Part shown: positions 15,936 through 24,356 of the stretch, piece by piece
Position numbering within the stretch: the first letter of the stretch is position 1
How the letters are laid out: every line of letters starts with the position of its first letter
Source: Nonomuraea gerenzanensis
Lineage (GTDB): Bacteria; Actinomycetota; Actinomycetes; Streptosporangiales; Streptosporangiaceae
Length of the DNA stretch: 64,000 bases
Direction: 5' to 3'
NCBI RefSeq assembly: GCF_020215645.1
Contig: NZ_CP084058.1
Location: forward strand, 6,510,001-6,574,000
Notes under the pieces: model-generated
Told to the model about the DNA's origin: nothing
Databases searched by the model: none
Seen by the model: only the letters and a program-made list of their open reading frames with translations
Made by a program: the position numbers and the translations under genes

Positions 15936-16010
15936 CGGCGCGAGCAGGACGGGCCGTGCCCGGCGCGAGCAGGACGGGCCGTGCCCGGCGCGAGCAGGAC
16001 GGGCCGTGCC
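15936..16010 (+). repeat. 25-bp tandem repeat, three perfect copies
   Basis: CGGCGCGAGCAGGACGGGCC plus GTGCC forms a 25-bp unit at 15936-15960, 15961-15985 and 15986-16010, after the P450 stop and before the convergent ABC ATPase gene. A degenerate half unit precedes it at about 15918-15935. No coding or hairpin role is evident. Confidence 0.93.
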
Positions 16011-16031
16011 CGGCCCCCGCCCGCTGAGCGC

Positions 16032-16946
16032 TCAGCTCGCCCGGGCGGTGGCTCCGTCGTAGTGCCGCAGGAACAGCTCCTCCAGCGTCGGCGGCCGGCT
16101 CACCAGCCCGCGCACGCCCGCGGCCGTGAGCCGGCGCAGCACCGGGTCCAGCTCCGCCGTGTCCACGGTGAACCGCACCCGCCCGCCTCCGCCGCCCGGC
16201 TCGAAGCTCAGGTCGTGCACGCCTGGCAGGCCCGCCAGCCCGTCGGCGGGCCCCGCCAGGTCGGCCTCGATGGAGGTACGCGTCAGGTGGCGCAGCCCGG
16301 CCAGCGTGCCGCTCTCCACCGTGCGCCCGTCACGGATGATCGTCACCCGGTCGCACAGCGTCTCGACCTCGCCCAGGATGTGGCTCGACAGCAGCACCGT
16401 ACGGTCGCCGCGCCGCCGCTCCTCCCGCACGCAGTCCCTGAACACTTCCTCCATCAGCGGATCGAGCCCGCTGGACGGCTCGTCGAGGACGAGCAGCTCC
16501 GCGCCGGAGGCCAGCGCCGCCACCAGCGCCACCTTCTGCCGGTTGCCCTTGGAGTAGGCGCGGCTCTTCTTGCGCGGGTCGAGGCCGAACCGCTCCAGCA
16601 GCTCCGCCTTGCGCCGCCGGTCGAGCCCGCCGCGCAACCGGCCGAGCAGGTCGATGGTCTCGCCGCCGGTCAGGTTCGGCCACAGCGTCACGTCGCCGGG
16701 CACGTACGCCAGGCGCCGGTGCAACTCCCCCGCCTGCGCCCACGGGTCACCGCCCAGCAGCCGGGCGGTGCCACTGTCGGCGCGCACCATGCCGAGCAGG
16801 ATGCGGATCGTGGTGCTCTTGCCCGCGCCGTTCGGGCCCAGGAAGCCGTGCACCTCCCCCGTACGTACGGTGAGGTCGAGCCCGTCGAGTGCCCTGGTGC
16901 CGCCGAACCGCTTGCGCAGCCCGGCCACGGCGATGGCGTCGGTCAT
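16032..16946 (-). CDS. ABC transporter ATP-binding protein (orphan, ABC-2 exporter type)
   Basis: A 304-residue nucleotide-binding protein: Walker [10 protein letters not shown] near residues 38-46, Walker [16 protein letters not shown]-loop [17 protein letters not shown] and a signature [11 protein letters not shown] in which LSGGQ is altered to YSKGN. It has an extra ~80-residue C-terminal domain. The ATG at 16946 overlaps the TetR gene stop. In many actinomycetes this TetR-ATPase pair is followed by a large permease gene; here a 25-bp repeat and the convergent P450 gene come next, so the permease is missing or elsewhere. Confidence 0.9.
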   Translation of the reverse strand: MTDAIAVAGLRKRFGGTRALDGLDLTVRTGEVHGFLGPNGAGKSTTIRILLGMVRADSGTARLLGGDPWAQAGELHRRLAYVPGDVTLWPNLTGGETIDLLGRLRGGLDRRRKAELLERFGLDPRKKSRAYSKGNRQKVALVAALASGAELLVLDEPSSGLDPLMEEVFRDCVREERRRGDRTVLLSSHILGEVETLCDRVTIIRDGRTVESGTLAGLRHLTRTSIEADLAGPADGLAGLPGVHDLSFEPGGGGGRVRFTVDTAELDPVLRRLTAAGVRGLVSRPPTLEELFLRHYDGATARAS

Positions 16947-17572
16947 GGGGTTACTCCGTTCGTCCGGCCGAGCGCGGCGCGGGCCGCGGCGGCCTCTTCC
17001 GGTGTGAGCAGTGGGTGGGAATAGACCCACAGCAGGGCCCGCAGCAGCTCGTGCTGGCCCTCGGTCGTCTCCAGCGACACCCCCAGGCCGCGCTCGACGT
17101 GCGAGGTCAGCACGCTGAACGACAGGGCCATCGCGGCGATCACGGTCGCGCGCGCCTGCGGGGCGACGTCGGGCGGATCCGGCCGGCCCCGGTCGGCCTC
17201 CGCCAGCCACCGCACCCCGATGCGCACCATCTCGTCGAAGAACGGCGCCGCCGACCCCTCGGTCAGCGCCCGCGCCAGGTAGTCGCGGTAGGGGCCCATG
17301 ACGGCGACGGGGTTGAGCCCGCTCAGCGGCCGGCTCGCGGCCTCCTCGTGCAGCCGGTGCATGACCTTCATCAGGTGCTCGTCGCACGCCTCGCGCAGCG
17401 CCTGCTTGGAGCCGAAGTGGTGGCGCACCAGGCCCAGGGACACGCCCGCGGTCTCGGCGATGCCGCGGATCGTGGCCCGCTCGAAGCCGTGCTCGCCGAA
17501 GTGGCGCAGCGCCGCGTCCCTGATGCGGGCGCGGGCCGTCAGGTCCTCGGGATCCGGTGCGGTCGTCGTCAC
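16943..17572 (-). CDS. TetR/AcrR-family regulator
   Basis: A 209-residue TetR protein with an N-terminal HTH ([40 protein letters not shown]) and an all-helical ligand domain. The frame is open to 17665, but the GTG at 17572 has a strong Shine-Dalgarno (AGGAGGGG) just upstream and gives a normal N-terminus. It overlaps and probably controls the ABC ATPase gene. A TATAGT-containing palindrome 50 bp upstream is the likely autoregulatory site. Confidence 0.9.
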   Translation of the reverse strand: MTTTAPDPEDLTARARIRDAALRHFGEHGFERATIRGIAETAGVSLGLVRHHFGSKQALREACDEHLMKVMHRLHEEAASRPLSGLNPVAVMGPYRDYLARALTEGSAAPFFDEMVRIGVRWLAEADRGRPDPPDVAPQARATVIAAMALSFSVLTSHVERGLGVSLETTEGQHELLRALLWVYSHPLLTPEEAAAARAALGRTNGVTP

Positions 17573-17621
17573 CCCACCCCTCCTGTTCGATCGTACAGCC
17601 GACTGTTCCTGCGAGAAGAAA

Positions 17622-17639
17622 ACTATACCCATGTATAGT
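17622..17639. promoter_or_regulatory. ACTATAC-N4-GTATAGT palindrome, putative TetR operator
   Basis: Perfect 7-bp arms ACTATAC (17622-17628) and GTATAGT (17633-17639) are separated by CCAT, in the 144-bp gap between the divergent TetR and manA genes. The arms contain TATAGT on both strands, so the site can overlap -10 elements in either direction. Confidence 0.65.
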
Positions 17640-17685
17640 CGCTCGTCCAGCACCCGGCCACACACAGAACACGTTCACGCTCTAC

Positions 17686-17709
17686 GCTCCAACCGACGAC
17701 GATTGGAGC
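17686..17709. promoter_or_regulatory. GCTCCAA-N10-TTGGAGC inverted repeat before manA
   Basis: Perfect 7-bp arms (17686-17692 and 17703-17709) with a 10-nt spacer lie just before the manA GTG at 17717. The right arm supplies GGAG, the probable ribosome binding site, so folding of this hairpin in mRNA could mask translation initiation. It could equally be a DNA operator. Confidence 0.45.
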
Positions 17710-17716
17710 CACCGCC

Positions 17717-18934
17717 GTGCCACACGCCACGCCCATGCGCCTGGCCACCACCATCCGCCCCTACGACTGGGGGTCGGTCACCGCCCTGCCCGAGCTGTTC
17801 GGCACCGAGCCGACCGGCGAGCCGCAGGCGGAGCTGTGGATGGGCGCCCATCCAGGAGCCCCCTCGACCGCCGGCGGTGTCCCGCTGAACGAGCTCATCG
17901 CCCGCGACCCGGCCGCCACGCTCGGGGAGCGCTGCGCCGAGCGGTTCGGCCCCGTCCTGCCCTACCTGCTCAAGGTGCTGGCCATCGAGCGGCCCCTCTC
18001 GCTCCAGGTCCACCCCACCACCGCGCAGGCCGAAGCAGGCTACGCCGACGAGAACGCCCGCGGCATCCCGCTGGACGACTACGCCCGCACCTACAAGGAC
18101 GCCTCGCACAAGCCCGAGATGGTCTGCGCGCTCACCCCCTTCCACGGCCTGTGCGGCTTCCGCTCCCCCGAGGCCGCCGCCGACCTGCTCGACCGGCTCG
18201 CCGTGCCCGGCCTGCGCCACTGGATCGAGACACTGCGCACCGGCCAGCCGCCGCGCCCCGAAACGCCCGGCCAGGCTGCGCCTGCCGGAGACCCCGGGCA
18301 GGCGCTGCGCGCCGTGTTCGCCGCGATGCTGGACGACGCCGCGCGCCCGCTGCGTGCGGAGGCCGAGGCGGCCCTGCTGGAGTCGCAGGACTCCGGCCTG
18401 GCGGTCTACGCCGGCATCGCCCGCGCCTACCCCGGCGACCCCGGCATCCTGGCCGCCCTCCTGCTGAACCACGTCACGCTCCGCCCCGGCGAGGCCCTCT
18501 ACCTCGGCGCCGGCGTGCCGCACGCCTACCTCGGCGGCATCGGCGTGGAGATCATGGCCAACTCCGACAACGTGCTGCGCTGCGGGCTCACCTCCAAGCA
18601 CGTGGACGTGCCCGAGCTGATGCGGGTCGTGGACTTCACCCCGTCCGACCCGCACCGCGTCGAGCCGGTGGCCGATGGCTCAGGCGGCTACGACTACCGC
18701 CCGCCCGCCCCCGAGTTCGCCCTCACCCGGTACGAGCTGACCGGCGCCGGCGAGCACCCCCTGCCCGGCGGCGTGCCGGGCATCGTGCTCTGCGTCGAGG
18801 GCGAGACCAGGCTCGGCGACGACCTGACGCTGCGCCCTGGCCAGTCCGCCTTCGTGCCCGCCGCCGCCGCGTCGCCGCGGGTCTTTGGAAAGGGCACGGC
18901 TTATCTCGCCCAGCCCGGCGCCTTTACAATGTAG
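17717..18934 (+). CDS. manA: mannose-6-phosphate isomerase, class I
   Basis: A 405-residue type I phosphomannose isomerase interconverting mannose-6-phosphate and fructose-6-phosphate. Zinc-ligand and active-site motifs are present: SLQVHPTTAQAEAGYADEN, YKDASHKPEMVCAL, GVPHAYLGG and NSDNVLRCGLTSKHVD. The length and cupin-like C-terminus are normal. The start is GTG at 17717. It supplies mannose-6-phosphate for GDP-mannose, glycans and mycothiol-related sugars. It is transcribed alone, divergent from the TetR-ABC pair. Confidence 0.95.
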   Translation: MPHATPMRLATTIRPYDWGSVTALPELFGTEPTGEPQAELWMGAHPGAPSTAGGVPLNELIARDPAATLGERCAERFGPVLPYLLKVLAIERPLSLQVHPTTAQAEAGYADENARGIPLDDYARTYKDASHKPEMVCALTPFHGLCGFRSPEAAADLLDRLAVPGLRHWIETLRTGQPPRPETPGQAAPAGDPGQALRAVFAAMLDDAARPLRAEAEAALLESQDSGLAVYAGIARAYPGDPGILAALLLNHVTLRPGEALYLGAGVPHAYLGGIGVEIMANSDNVLRCGLTSKHVDVPELMRVVDFTPSDPHRVEPVADGSGGYDYRPPAPEFALTRYELTGAGEHPLPGGVPGIVLCVEGETRLGDDLTLRPGQSAFVPAAAASPRVFGKGTAYLAQPGAFTM

Positions 18935-18947
18935 ATTTCTGGGGCGG

Positions 18948-18985
18948 GAACGTTTCGTCCCTGGGTTGAACGTCCCGTCCCTAGG
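18948..18985 (+). promoter_or_regulatory. two 18-bp direct repeats upstream of the flavin reductase-like gene
   Basis: GAACGTTTCGTCCCTGGG (18948-18965) and GAACGTCCCGTCCCTAGG (18968-18985) agree at 15 of 18 positions and are 20 bp apart (two helical turns), between the manA stop and the GTG at 18995. The spacing suits tandem binding of a regulator. The GGGAACG...CGTC pattern also resembles an ECF-sigma promoter; neither reading is proven. Confidence 0.5.
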
Positions 18986-18994
18986 CTCCTGGCC

Positions 18995-19696
18995 GTGACC
19001 GACCACGTGACCATCGAGCCCAGCATCCTGTACTTCGGCACCCCGGTCGTGCTGCTCACGACCGAGAACCCCGACGGCACCTTCAACCTCGCGCCCATGT
19101 CCTCGGCCTGGGCGCTGGACCGGGTGATCGTGCTCGGGCTGGGCGAGGAGGGGCAGAGCGCCCGCAACCTCGCGGAACGTCCCGAGCTGGTGATCAACCT
19201 GCCCGCTCCGCACCAGTGGGAGGCGGTGGAGCGGCTGGCGCCGCTGACCGGCCGCTTCCCCGTGCCGGACACCAAGCACGCCGGGTGCCGCTTCGAGCCC
19301 GACAAGTTCGGCGCCGCCGGCCTGCGGCCGGAGCCCTCCGACGGGGTCCGGCCGCCGCGGGTGGCGGAGTGCCCGCTGCAGTTCGAGGCGCGGGCGCAGC
19401 GCGTACGGCGGGACGCGTCGGCCTCGTTCGTCATCGTCGAGGCCCTCGTCACCGCCGTGCACGCCGACCCGCGCCTGGTGGTGCCGGGGACCCAGCACGT
19501 GGACCCGGCCGCGTGGAGCCCGCTGATCTACAACTTCCGCCACTACTTCGGGCTCGGCCCGCAGCTCGGCCACTCCTACCGCACCCAGACCCCCACTGTC
19601 ACGGGCGGCACTGTCACGGGCGGCACTGTCACGGGCGGCACTGTCACGGGCGGCACCGTCACGGGCGGCACCGTCACGAGCGCCGCCGGATCGTGA
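18995..19696 (+). CDS. flavin reductase-like FMN-binding protein with VTGGT repeat tail
   Basis: A 233-residue protein of the flavin-reductase/split-barrel family: FGTPVVLLTTENPDGTFNLA, PMSSAWALDRVIVLGL, ELVINLPAPHQWEAVERLA and IYNFRHYFGLG. It probably binds FMN and reduces flavins or a small substrate. The last ~35 residues are five tandem copies of a Thr-Val-Thr-Gly-Gly unit coded by a 15-bp repeat and are unlikely to be part of the fold. The start is GTG at 18995. The 3' end overlaps the convergent fusion gene by 23 bp. Confidence 0.85.
   Translation: MTDHVTIEPSILYFGTPVVLLTTENPDGTFNLAPMSSAWALDRVIVLGLGEEGQSARNLAERPELVINLPAPHQWEAVERLAPLTGRFPVPDTKHAGCRFEPDKFGAAGLRPEPSDGVRPPRVAECPLQFEARAQRVRRDASASFVIVEALVTAVHADPRLVVPGTQHVDPAAWSPLIYNFRHYFGLGPQLGHSYRTQTPTVTGGTVTGGTVTGGTVTGGTVTGGTVTSAAGS
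19595..19680 (+). repeat. 15-bp in-frame tandem repeat, 5.7 copies
   Basis: ACTGTCACGGGCGGC is repeated at 19595, 19610, 19625, 19640 and 19655 (the last with one C/T change), then a partial copy. It encodes the TVTGG tail of the flavin reductase-like protein and, at its end, overlaps the C-terminal codons of the opposite gene. Copy number is likely to vary between strains. Confidence 0.95.
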
Positions 19697-21278
19697 GCAC
19701 GTTGTCGGTGCGGGTGGTCGGCTCGCCGTCGGGGCCCTTCTGGCTGCGCTCGAACTCCTCGCAGCGCAGCACCTCCCACTCCCCCTCCCCCGGCTCCAGG
19801 GAGTCGAGCACCTCCTGCGGCGTCGGGAAGTGCACGTCGGGGTGGTCGTGCTGCCAGGCCGACCAGCCGGCGTGCCCGGCGACCAGGAGCACCCCGCCGG
19901 GCGCGACCGCGGCGGCGGCCCTGCGCAGGATCCGCTCGCGCGGCATGTCGCCGGTGGAGTGCAGGTAGCAGGCGCTGACGAGGTCGTAGACCCCCTCGGG
20001 GAACGACTCGCCGAGGTCGTGCCGCTGCCAGTCGATCCGGTCCCCCACCCCGGCCTCCTCGGCGTGGCGGGCGGCGCGGCGCAGGGCGACGCCGGAGATG
20101 TCGGCGGCGGTGACCTGCCAGCCCCTGGCCGCCAGCCAGATCGCGTCGCCGCCCTCGCCGCTCCCGAGGTCCAGCGCGCGGCCCGCCGGCAGGCCGGAGA
20201 CCTCCTCGACGAGCACGACGTTCGGGTCACCGCTCCAGATGCGCTCGCTCTGGCGGTAGCGGGTGTCCCAGGACTCCTCCTCCGTCAGCCCCTCCGGCGC
20301 CTGGCCGTGCCCGGTGTTCGCGAACGCGGCGCGGCGGGCGGCCACGGCGGCCCTGGCCTCCTCGCCGACCAGGTCCGCGTTGATGGCCGCGCCGGCCCGC
20401 ACGCCCGCCGCGGCGGCGCTGACGACCTGGTCCATCACGTTGTGCACATTGCCCGCCACGTACACGCCCGGCACCTCGGTCTTGCCCATGGGGTCGGCGG
20501 GGACGTAGGTGCCGACGACGAACCCGTTCATCTCCTGATCGGCCGTCTCCAGCCCGAGCCCGCCGAGGCCGTCGAGCCGGGCGTTCAGCCGGGTGCCGAC
20601 GGCCAGCGCCTGCCGCGGCACCTGCTTGCCGTCGGCCAGCCGCACGCCGGTGAGCCGGTCGCCGGTCACCACGACGCCGGTCACCTCGCCCTCGACCACG
20701 GTGACGCCCCTGGCGGCGAGCTGCTCGCGGGCCTCCTCCCCCGGCTCGGGGGCCGTGTGCAGGAAGAGGGTCACGTCGTCGCTCCACTGCCGCCACAGCA
20801 GCGCCTGGTGCGCGGCCAGCGGATTGGTGGCCACGACGCCGATGGCCTGGTCACGCACCTCCCAGCCGTGGCAGTACGGGCAGTGCAGCACCTCGCGGCC
20901 CCACCGCTCGGCCAGGCCGGGCACCGGCGGCAGCTCGTCCACCAGGCCGGTGGCGACCAGCAGCCGGGCCGCCTCGACGGCGGCGCCGTCCTCCAGGGTG
21001 ACGCGGAAGCGCCCGTCGGCGAGCCGCTCCGCCGCCGTGACCACGCCCGTCACGACCTGTCCCCCGTACGAGGCCACCTCCGCGCGGCCGGTCGCCAGCA
21101 GGTCGCGGGGCGGCACGCCCTCGTGCCCGAGCACCACGTGCACACCCTGCGCGGGGGCGTTCCTGGGCTGCCCCGCGTCGATCACCAGCACCTTGCGGCG
21201 CCCCCGGGACAGCGCGAGGGCCCCGCTCAGCCCGGCGGCCCCGCCACCGATCACCACCACGTCGTACGTCGCGTCCAT
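19674..21278 (-). CDS. thioredoxin reductase-like FAD oxidoreductase fused to a class I methyltransferase
   Basis: A 534-residue bifunctional protein. Residues 1-~310 are a thioredoxin-reductase-like flavoprotein: VVVIGGGAAGLSGALALSRG, the redox-active CPYC at 133-136, and a VYVAGNVHNVMDQVVSAAAAG FAD motif near the end. Residues ~350-534 are a SAM methyltransferase of the tellurite-resistance/TehB-like type (RALDLGSGEGGDAIWLAARG). This fusion is known in actinobacteria, but its substrate is not. The ATG at 21278 follows AGAGGAGCCGC. It is divergent from the XRE-cupin regulator, which may control it. Confidence 0.9.
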   Translation of the reverse strand: MDATYDVVVIGGGAAGLSGALALSRGRRKVLVIDAGQPRNAPAQGVHVVLGHEGVPPRDLLATGRAEVASYGGQVVTGVVTAAERLADGRFRVTLEDGAAVEAARLLVATGLVDELPPVPGLAERWGREVLHCPYCHGWEVRDQAIGVVATNPLAAHQALLWRQWSDDVTLFLHTAPEPGEEAREQLAARGVTVVEGEVTGVVVTGDRLTGVRLADGKQVPRQALAVGTRLNARLDGLGGLGLETADQEMNGFVVGTYVPADPMGKTEVPGVYVAGNVHNVMDQVVSAAAAGVRAGAAINADLVGEEARAAVAARRAAFANTGHGQAPEGLTEEESWDTRYRQSERIWSGDPNVVLVEEVSGLPAGRALDLGSGEGGDAIWLAARGWQVTAADISGVALRRAARHAEEAGVGDRIDWQRHDLGESFPEGVYDLVSACYLHSTGDMPRERILRRAAAAVAPGGVLLVAGHAGWSAWQHDHPDVHFPTPQEVLDSLEPGEGEWEVLRCEEFERSQKGPDGEPTTRTDNVLTIRRRS

Positions 21279-21334
21279 GCGCGGCTCCTCTCGCTCGTTC
21301 ACTGTCGCGCCACTGTGCGTCACCCGCTCAGCGG

Positions 21335-21372
21335 TTGACAAACTTCGTTGCCGAAATGGCAAAGTAGGCCGG
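21335..21372 (+). promoter_or_regulatory. XRE-cupin promoter with TTGCC-N5-GGCAA palindrome
   Basis: TTGACA (21335-21340), a 19-nt spacer and CAAAGT (21360-21365) lie 7 nt before the ATG at 21373. Inside the spacer TTGCC GAAAT GGCAA (21347-21361) is an inverted repeat overlapping the -10. A leaderless, self-repressed promoter is the simplest reading. Confidence 0.5.
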
Positions 21373-21951
21373 ATGGAACTCGATGAGGTGCTGCAGGCGG
21401 TGGGCCCGCGGCTGCGGGCGATGCGCCAGGAGCGGGGCACGACGCTGGCGGAGCTGTCCAGGACCACCGGCATCTCGGTCAGCACGCTGTCGCGGCTGGA
21501 GTCCGGCGGGCGCAGGCCCACCCTGGAGATGATGCTGCTGCTGGCCGACGCCTACCAAGTGCAGATCGACGAGCTGATCGACGCTCCCGTGACGGGTGAC
21601 CCGCGGGTGCACATGCGGCCGGTCAAGCGGCACGGCATGACGTACGTGCCGCTGAGCCGGCGGCCGGGCGGGCTGCAGGCGTTCAAGCAGATCTACCCGC
21701 CGGGATGGCCGGGCTACGAGCCTGAGCAGCAGGTCCACGAGGGTTACGAGTGGCTGTACGTGCTGGCCGGGCGGCTGCGGCTGCTGCTCGGCAGGCATCA
21801 CGTGGTGCTGGCGGCGGGCGAGGTGGCCGAGTTCGACACCCGGACGCCGCACGCGTTCGTCAACGAGGCCGACGAATACACCGAGGTGCTGGCCCTGTTC
21901 GGGCCGCAGGGCGAGCGCATGCACGTACGCGCCCGCCCCGCGGCGAGGTGA
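21373..21951 (+). CDS. XRE-family HTH regulator with C-terminal cupin
   Basis: A 192-residue protein: N-terminal lambda-repressor-type HTH (VGPRLRAMRQERGTTLAELS, SVSTLSRLESGGRRPTLEMM) and a C-terminal cupin (residues ~105-185; EGYEWLYVLAGRLRLLLG, EVAEFDTRTPHAFVNE with conserved His). This architecture belongs to PuuR-like small-molecule-sensing regulators. The frame is open far upstream, but the ATG at 21373 starts exactly at the HTH. It is divergent from the thioredoxin-reductase-like fusion gene. Confidence 0.92.
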   Translation: MELDEVLQAVGPRLRAMRQERGTTLAELSRTTGISVSTLSRLESGGRRPTLEMMLLLADAYQVQIDELIDAPVTGDPRVHMRPVKRHGMTYVPLSRRPGGLQAFKQIYPPGWPGYEPEQQVHEGYEWLYVLAGRLRLLLGRHHVVLAAGEVAEFDTRTPHAFVNEADEYTEVLALFGPQGERMHVRARPAAR

Positions 21952-21957
21952 CGTTGC

Positions 21958-22842
21958 TCAATCGGTGACGACCAGGTCGAGCCGGGCGAGCCGGTCCGGG
22001 TCGGCGAGGATGTCGATCTCGACGATGCGGCCGTCCGTGATCGTGAAGCTCATGACCGCCGACGGCTTGCCGTCCACGGTGTTGACCACCCCTGCCAGGC
22101 CGTTGACCAGCGCGGCGTGCGCGGTGGACGGCGAGTAGCGGCGGAAGGTCAGCGCCTGGCCCGCCACGTCGGCCGCGCCGCGGATCTCGGCCAGGCCGCC
22201 GCCGGTCAGCGCGCCCGCGTCGGCACGCAGCACCGCGTCCGGGTCGAGCAAGGACACCAGCGCCGCGAAGTCACCCCGGTGCGCGGCGGCGATGAACGCC
22301 TCCACGATCTTCCGCTGCCTGCCGAGGTCGGGGTCGGGCACCGGCGCGGCGCCGCGCACCCGCCGCCTGGCCCTGCTGGCGAGCTGCCTGGCCGTGCCGG
22401 GAGAGCGTCCGACGAGCGGCGCGATCTCCTCGAACGGCACCGCGAACATGTCGTGCAGCACGAACGCCAGCCGCTCGGCCGGGGTCAGCGACTCCAGCAC
22501 CACCAGCAGCGCCAGCCCGACGGAGTCGGCCAGCAGCGCCGCCTGCTCGGGGTCCGGCCCCGAGGCCGGGCTCACCACCGGGTCGGGCAGGCGCGCCTCC
22601 AGCGGCTCCTCGCGGCGCGAGGTGCGGGCGCGCAGCATGTCGAGGCACACCCGGCCGACGACCGTGGTCAGCCAGCCGCCCAGATTCTCCACGTCGCCGG
22701 GGTCGCTGCGGCTCAGCCGCAGCCACGCCTCCTGCACGGCGTCCTCGGCCTCGCTGAGCGAGCCCAGCATCCGGTACGCCACCGCCTTCAGATGCCCCCG
22801 GTGCTCCTCGAACCGGCTCGCCAGGAATTCACGATCGTTCAT
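21958..22842 (-). CDS. ECF41-family RNA polymerase sigma factor with SnoaL-like C-terminal domain
   Basis: A 294-residue sigma factor: region 2 (HRGHLKAVAYRMLGSLSEAE, VQEAWLRLSR, GWLTTVVGRVCLDMLRARTS), region 4 (LTPAERLAFVLHDMFAVPFE, VGRSPGTARQLASRARRR), then a ~110-residue SnoaL/NTF2-like domain ending in ILADPDRLARLDL, the counterpart of the NPDKL motif that controls ECF41 activity. ECF41 has no separate anti-sigma; the C-terminal domain does this job. The usual partner oxidoreductase or decarboxylase gene is not adjacent, unless the fused oxidoreductase-methyltransferase two genes away takes that role. Confidence 0.93.
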   Translation of the reverse strand: MNDREFLASRFEEHRGHLKAVAYRMLGSLSEAEDAVQEAWLRLSRSDPGDVENLGGWLTTVVGRVCLDMLRARTSRREEPLEARLPDPVVSPASGPDPEQAALLADSVGLALLVVLESLTPAERLAFVLHDMFAVPFEEIAPLVGRSPGTARQLASRARRRVRGAAPVPDPDLGRQRKIVEAFIAAAHRGDFAALVSLLDPDAVLRADAGALTGGGLAEIRGAADVAGQALTFRRYSPSTAHAALVNGLAGVVNTVDGKPSAVMSFTITDGRIVEIDILADPDRLARLDLVVTD

Positions 22843-22880
22843 CGGGCCTCGTCTCACTGTCGTGCGTCCGTCACCGCAAT

Positions 22881-22907
22881 GACGTTCGCGGGCGGGCCGA
22901 TGTGACA
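22881..22907 (-). promoter_or_regulatory. ECF41-type promoter (TGTCACA-N16-CGTC)
   Basis: On the minus strand TGTCACA (22907-22901), a 16-nt spacer and CGTC (22884-22881) match the published ECF41 consensus exactly in sequence and spacing. It lies 38 bp before the ATG of the ECF41 gene, indicating autoregulation. Confidence 0.85.
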
Positions 22908-22910
22908 CGC

Positions 22911-24299
22911 TCACTCCAGGACGGAGTGCCGCTTGCTGTAGGCGAAGTAGACGATCAGCCCGAGCAGGAACCAGGCGGCGAAACGCAGCCACGTCACCGG
23001 GGCGAGGAAGGTGATCAGCCAGATCGAGAACAGCACGCCCACGGCCGGCACCACGGGCATCCACGGCGTGCGGAACGAGCGCGGCAGGTCCGGCTGCCTG
23101 TACCGCAGCACGATCACCGCCACGCACACGACCACGAACGCCAGCAGGATGCCGATGTTGGTCAGCTCGGCCGCCTCCCTGATCGGCAGGAAGCCGGCGA
23201 TCAGCGCCGAGGCGACGCCCACGATCCAGGTGACCCGCGTGGGCACCCGGCGCACCGGGTGCAGCTTGGCGAACCAGGCGGGCAGCAGCCCGTCCCTGCT
23301 CATCGAGAACCAGATGCGGGTGACGCCGAGCATGAAGGTGAACATGACGGTGAGGATGCCGACGATGGCCCCCACCGCGATGACCGAGGCCAGCCCCGAC
23401 AGCCCGGCGGCGGCGAAGGCCGAGGAGAAGCCGCTCTCCGGGTCGATGTCGCGGTAGTTCTGCATGCCGGTCAGCACCAGGCACGCCAGCACGTACAGGA
23501 TCATGGAGATGACCAGGGAGTAGATGATCGCCTTGGGCATGTGCCGCTGCGCGTCGCGCGACTCCTCGGCCGCGGTGCTCATCGCGTCGTAGCCGAACAC
23601 GGCGAAGAAGACGGTGGCGGCTCCGGTGATGGCGCCGCCGACCCCGTACGGGAAGAACGGGGTGTAGTTGGCGGTGTTGATGTGGAAGAAGCCGACCACG
23701 ACGACCAGCAGCACCACCGCGACCTTGATCCCCACCACGAACGTCTCGAACCTGGCCGCCGCGCGGATCCCCAGGTTCAGCAGCGCCGCGATGATCAGGC
23801 ACAGCACCACCGCGAACAGGTCCACCACGTGCCCGGGGCCGGTGCCGGGCGCGCCGAGCGACCAGGCGGGCAGCGTGAGGCCGAGCTGCTGGACCAGGAA
23901 GCCGAAGTAGCCGGAGATGCCGATCGCCACGACCGCGACGATCGCGGTGTACTCCAGCAGCAGGTCCCAGCCGATGAACCAGCCGACGATCTCCCCGAGG
24001 ACCGCGTACCCGTAGGTGTAGGCCGAGCCGGCCTTCGGGATCAGGCCGGCGAACTCGGCGTAGGAGAGCGCGGCGGCGGCGCTGGCGATGCCCGCGATGA
24101 GGAACGACACGAGCACGGCCGGGCCCGCGGTCTCGTGGGCGACCGCGCCGGCCAGGGCGAAGATGCCCGCGCCGATGATGCCGCCCACCCCGATCGCCGT
24201 GAGCTGCCACAGGCCGAGCGATCTGGACAGCTCGCCCTCGTGTTCGGTGGCGATCTGCGCCACCGGTTTGCGCCTGAAGACGCTGCGCGAAGTGACCAT
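22911..24299 (-). CDS. APC-superfamily cationic amino acid permease
   Basis: A 462-residue membrane protein with about 12 hydrophobic spans. The N-terminus reads LGLWQLTAIGVGGIIGAGIF (the TM1 GxGIIGxGIF motif), followed by ETAGPAVLVSFLIAGI and AEFAGLIPKAGSAYTYGYAV; FFAVFGYDAMSTAAEESRD in the middle is typical of the cationic amino acid transporter (CAT) group. It imports amino acids by proton or exchange coupling. It is transcribed alone, with an ECF41 promoter just beyond its 3' end. The specific amino acid cannot be told. Confidence 0.93.
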   Translation of the reverse strand: MVTSRSVFRRKPVAQIATEHEGELSRSLGLWQLTAIGVGGIIGAGIFALAGAVAHETAGPAVLVSFLIAGIASAAAALSYAEFAGLIPKAGSAYTYGYAVLGEIVGWFIGWDLLLEYTAIVAVVAIGISGYFGFLVQQLGLTLPAWSLGAPGTGPGHVVDLFAVVLCLIIAALLNLGIRAAARFETFVVGIKVAVVLLVVVVGFFHINTANYTPFFPYGVGGAITGAATVFFAVFGYDAMSTAAEESRDAQRHMPKAIIYSLVISMILYVLACLVLTGMQNYRDIDPESGFSSAFAAAGLSGLASVIAVGAIVGILTVMFTFMLGVTRIWFSMSRDGLLPAWFAKLHPVRRVPTRVTWIVGVASALIAGFLPIREAAELTNIGILLAFVVVCVAVIVLRYRQPDLPRSFRTPWMPVVPAVGVLFSIWLITFLAPVTWLRFAAWFLLGLIVYFAYSKRHSVLE

Positions 24300-24356
24300 G
24301 ACGCCCCCACTGACGATGTCCGGTCCGTGGGTGCGGCCTTCCCTCCTGTGCGGCGG

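Noticed and set aside
22911..22960. ECF41 promoter considered as controlling the amino acid permease gene
   Set aside because: The promoter lies just outside the 3' end of that gene and is directed away from it.
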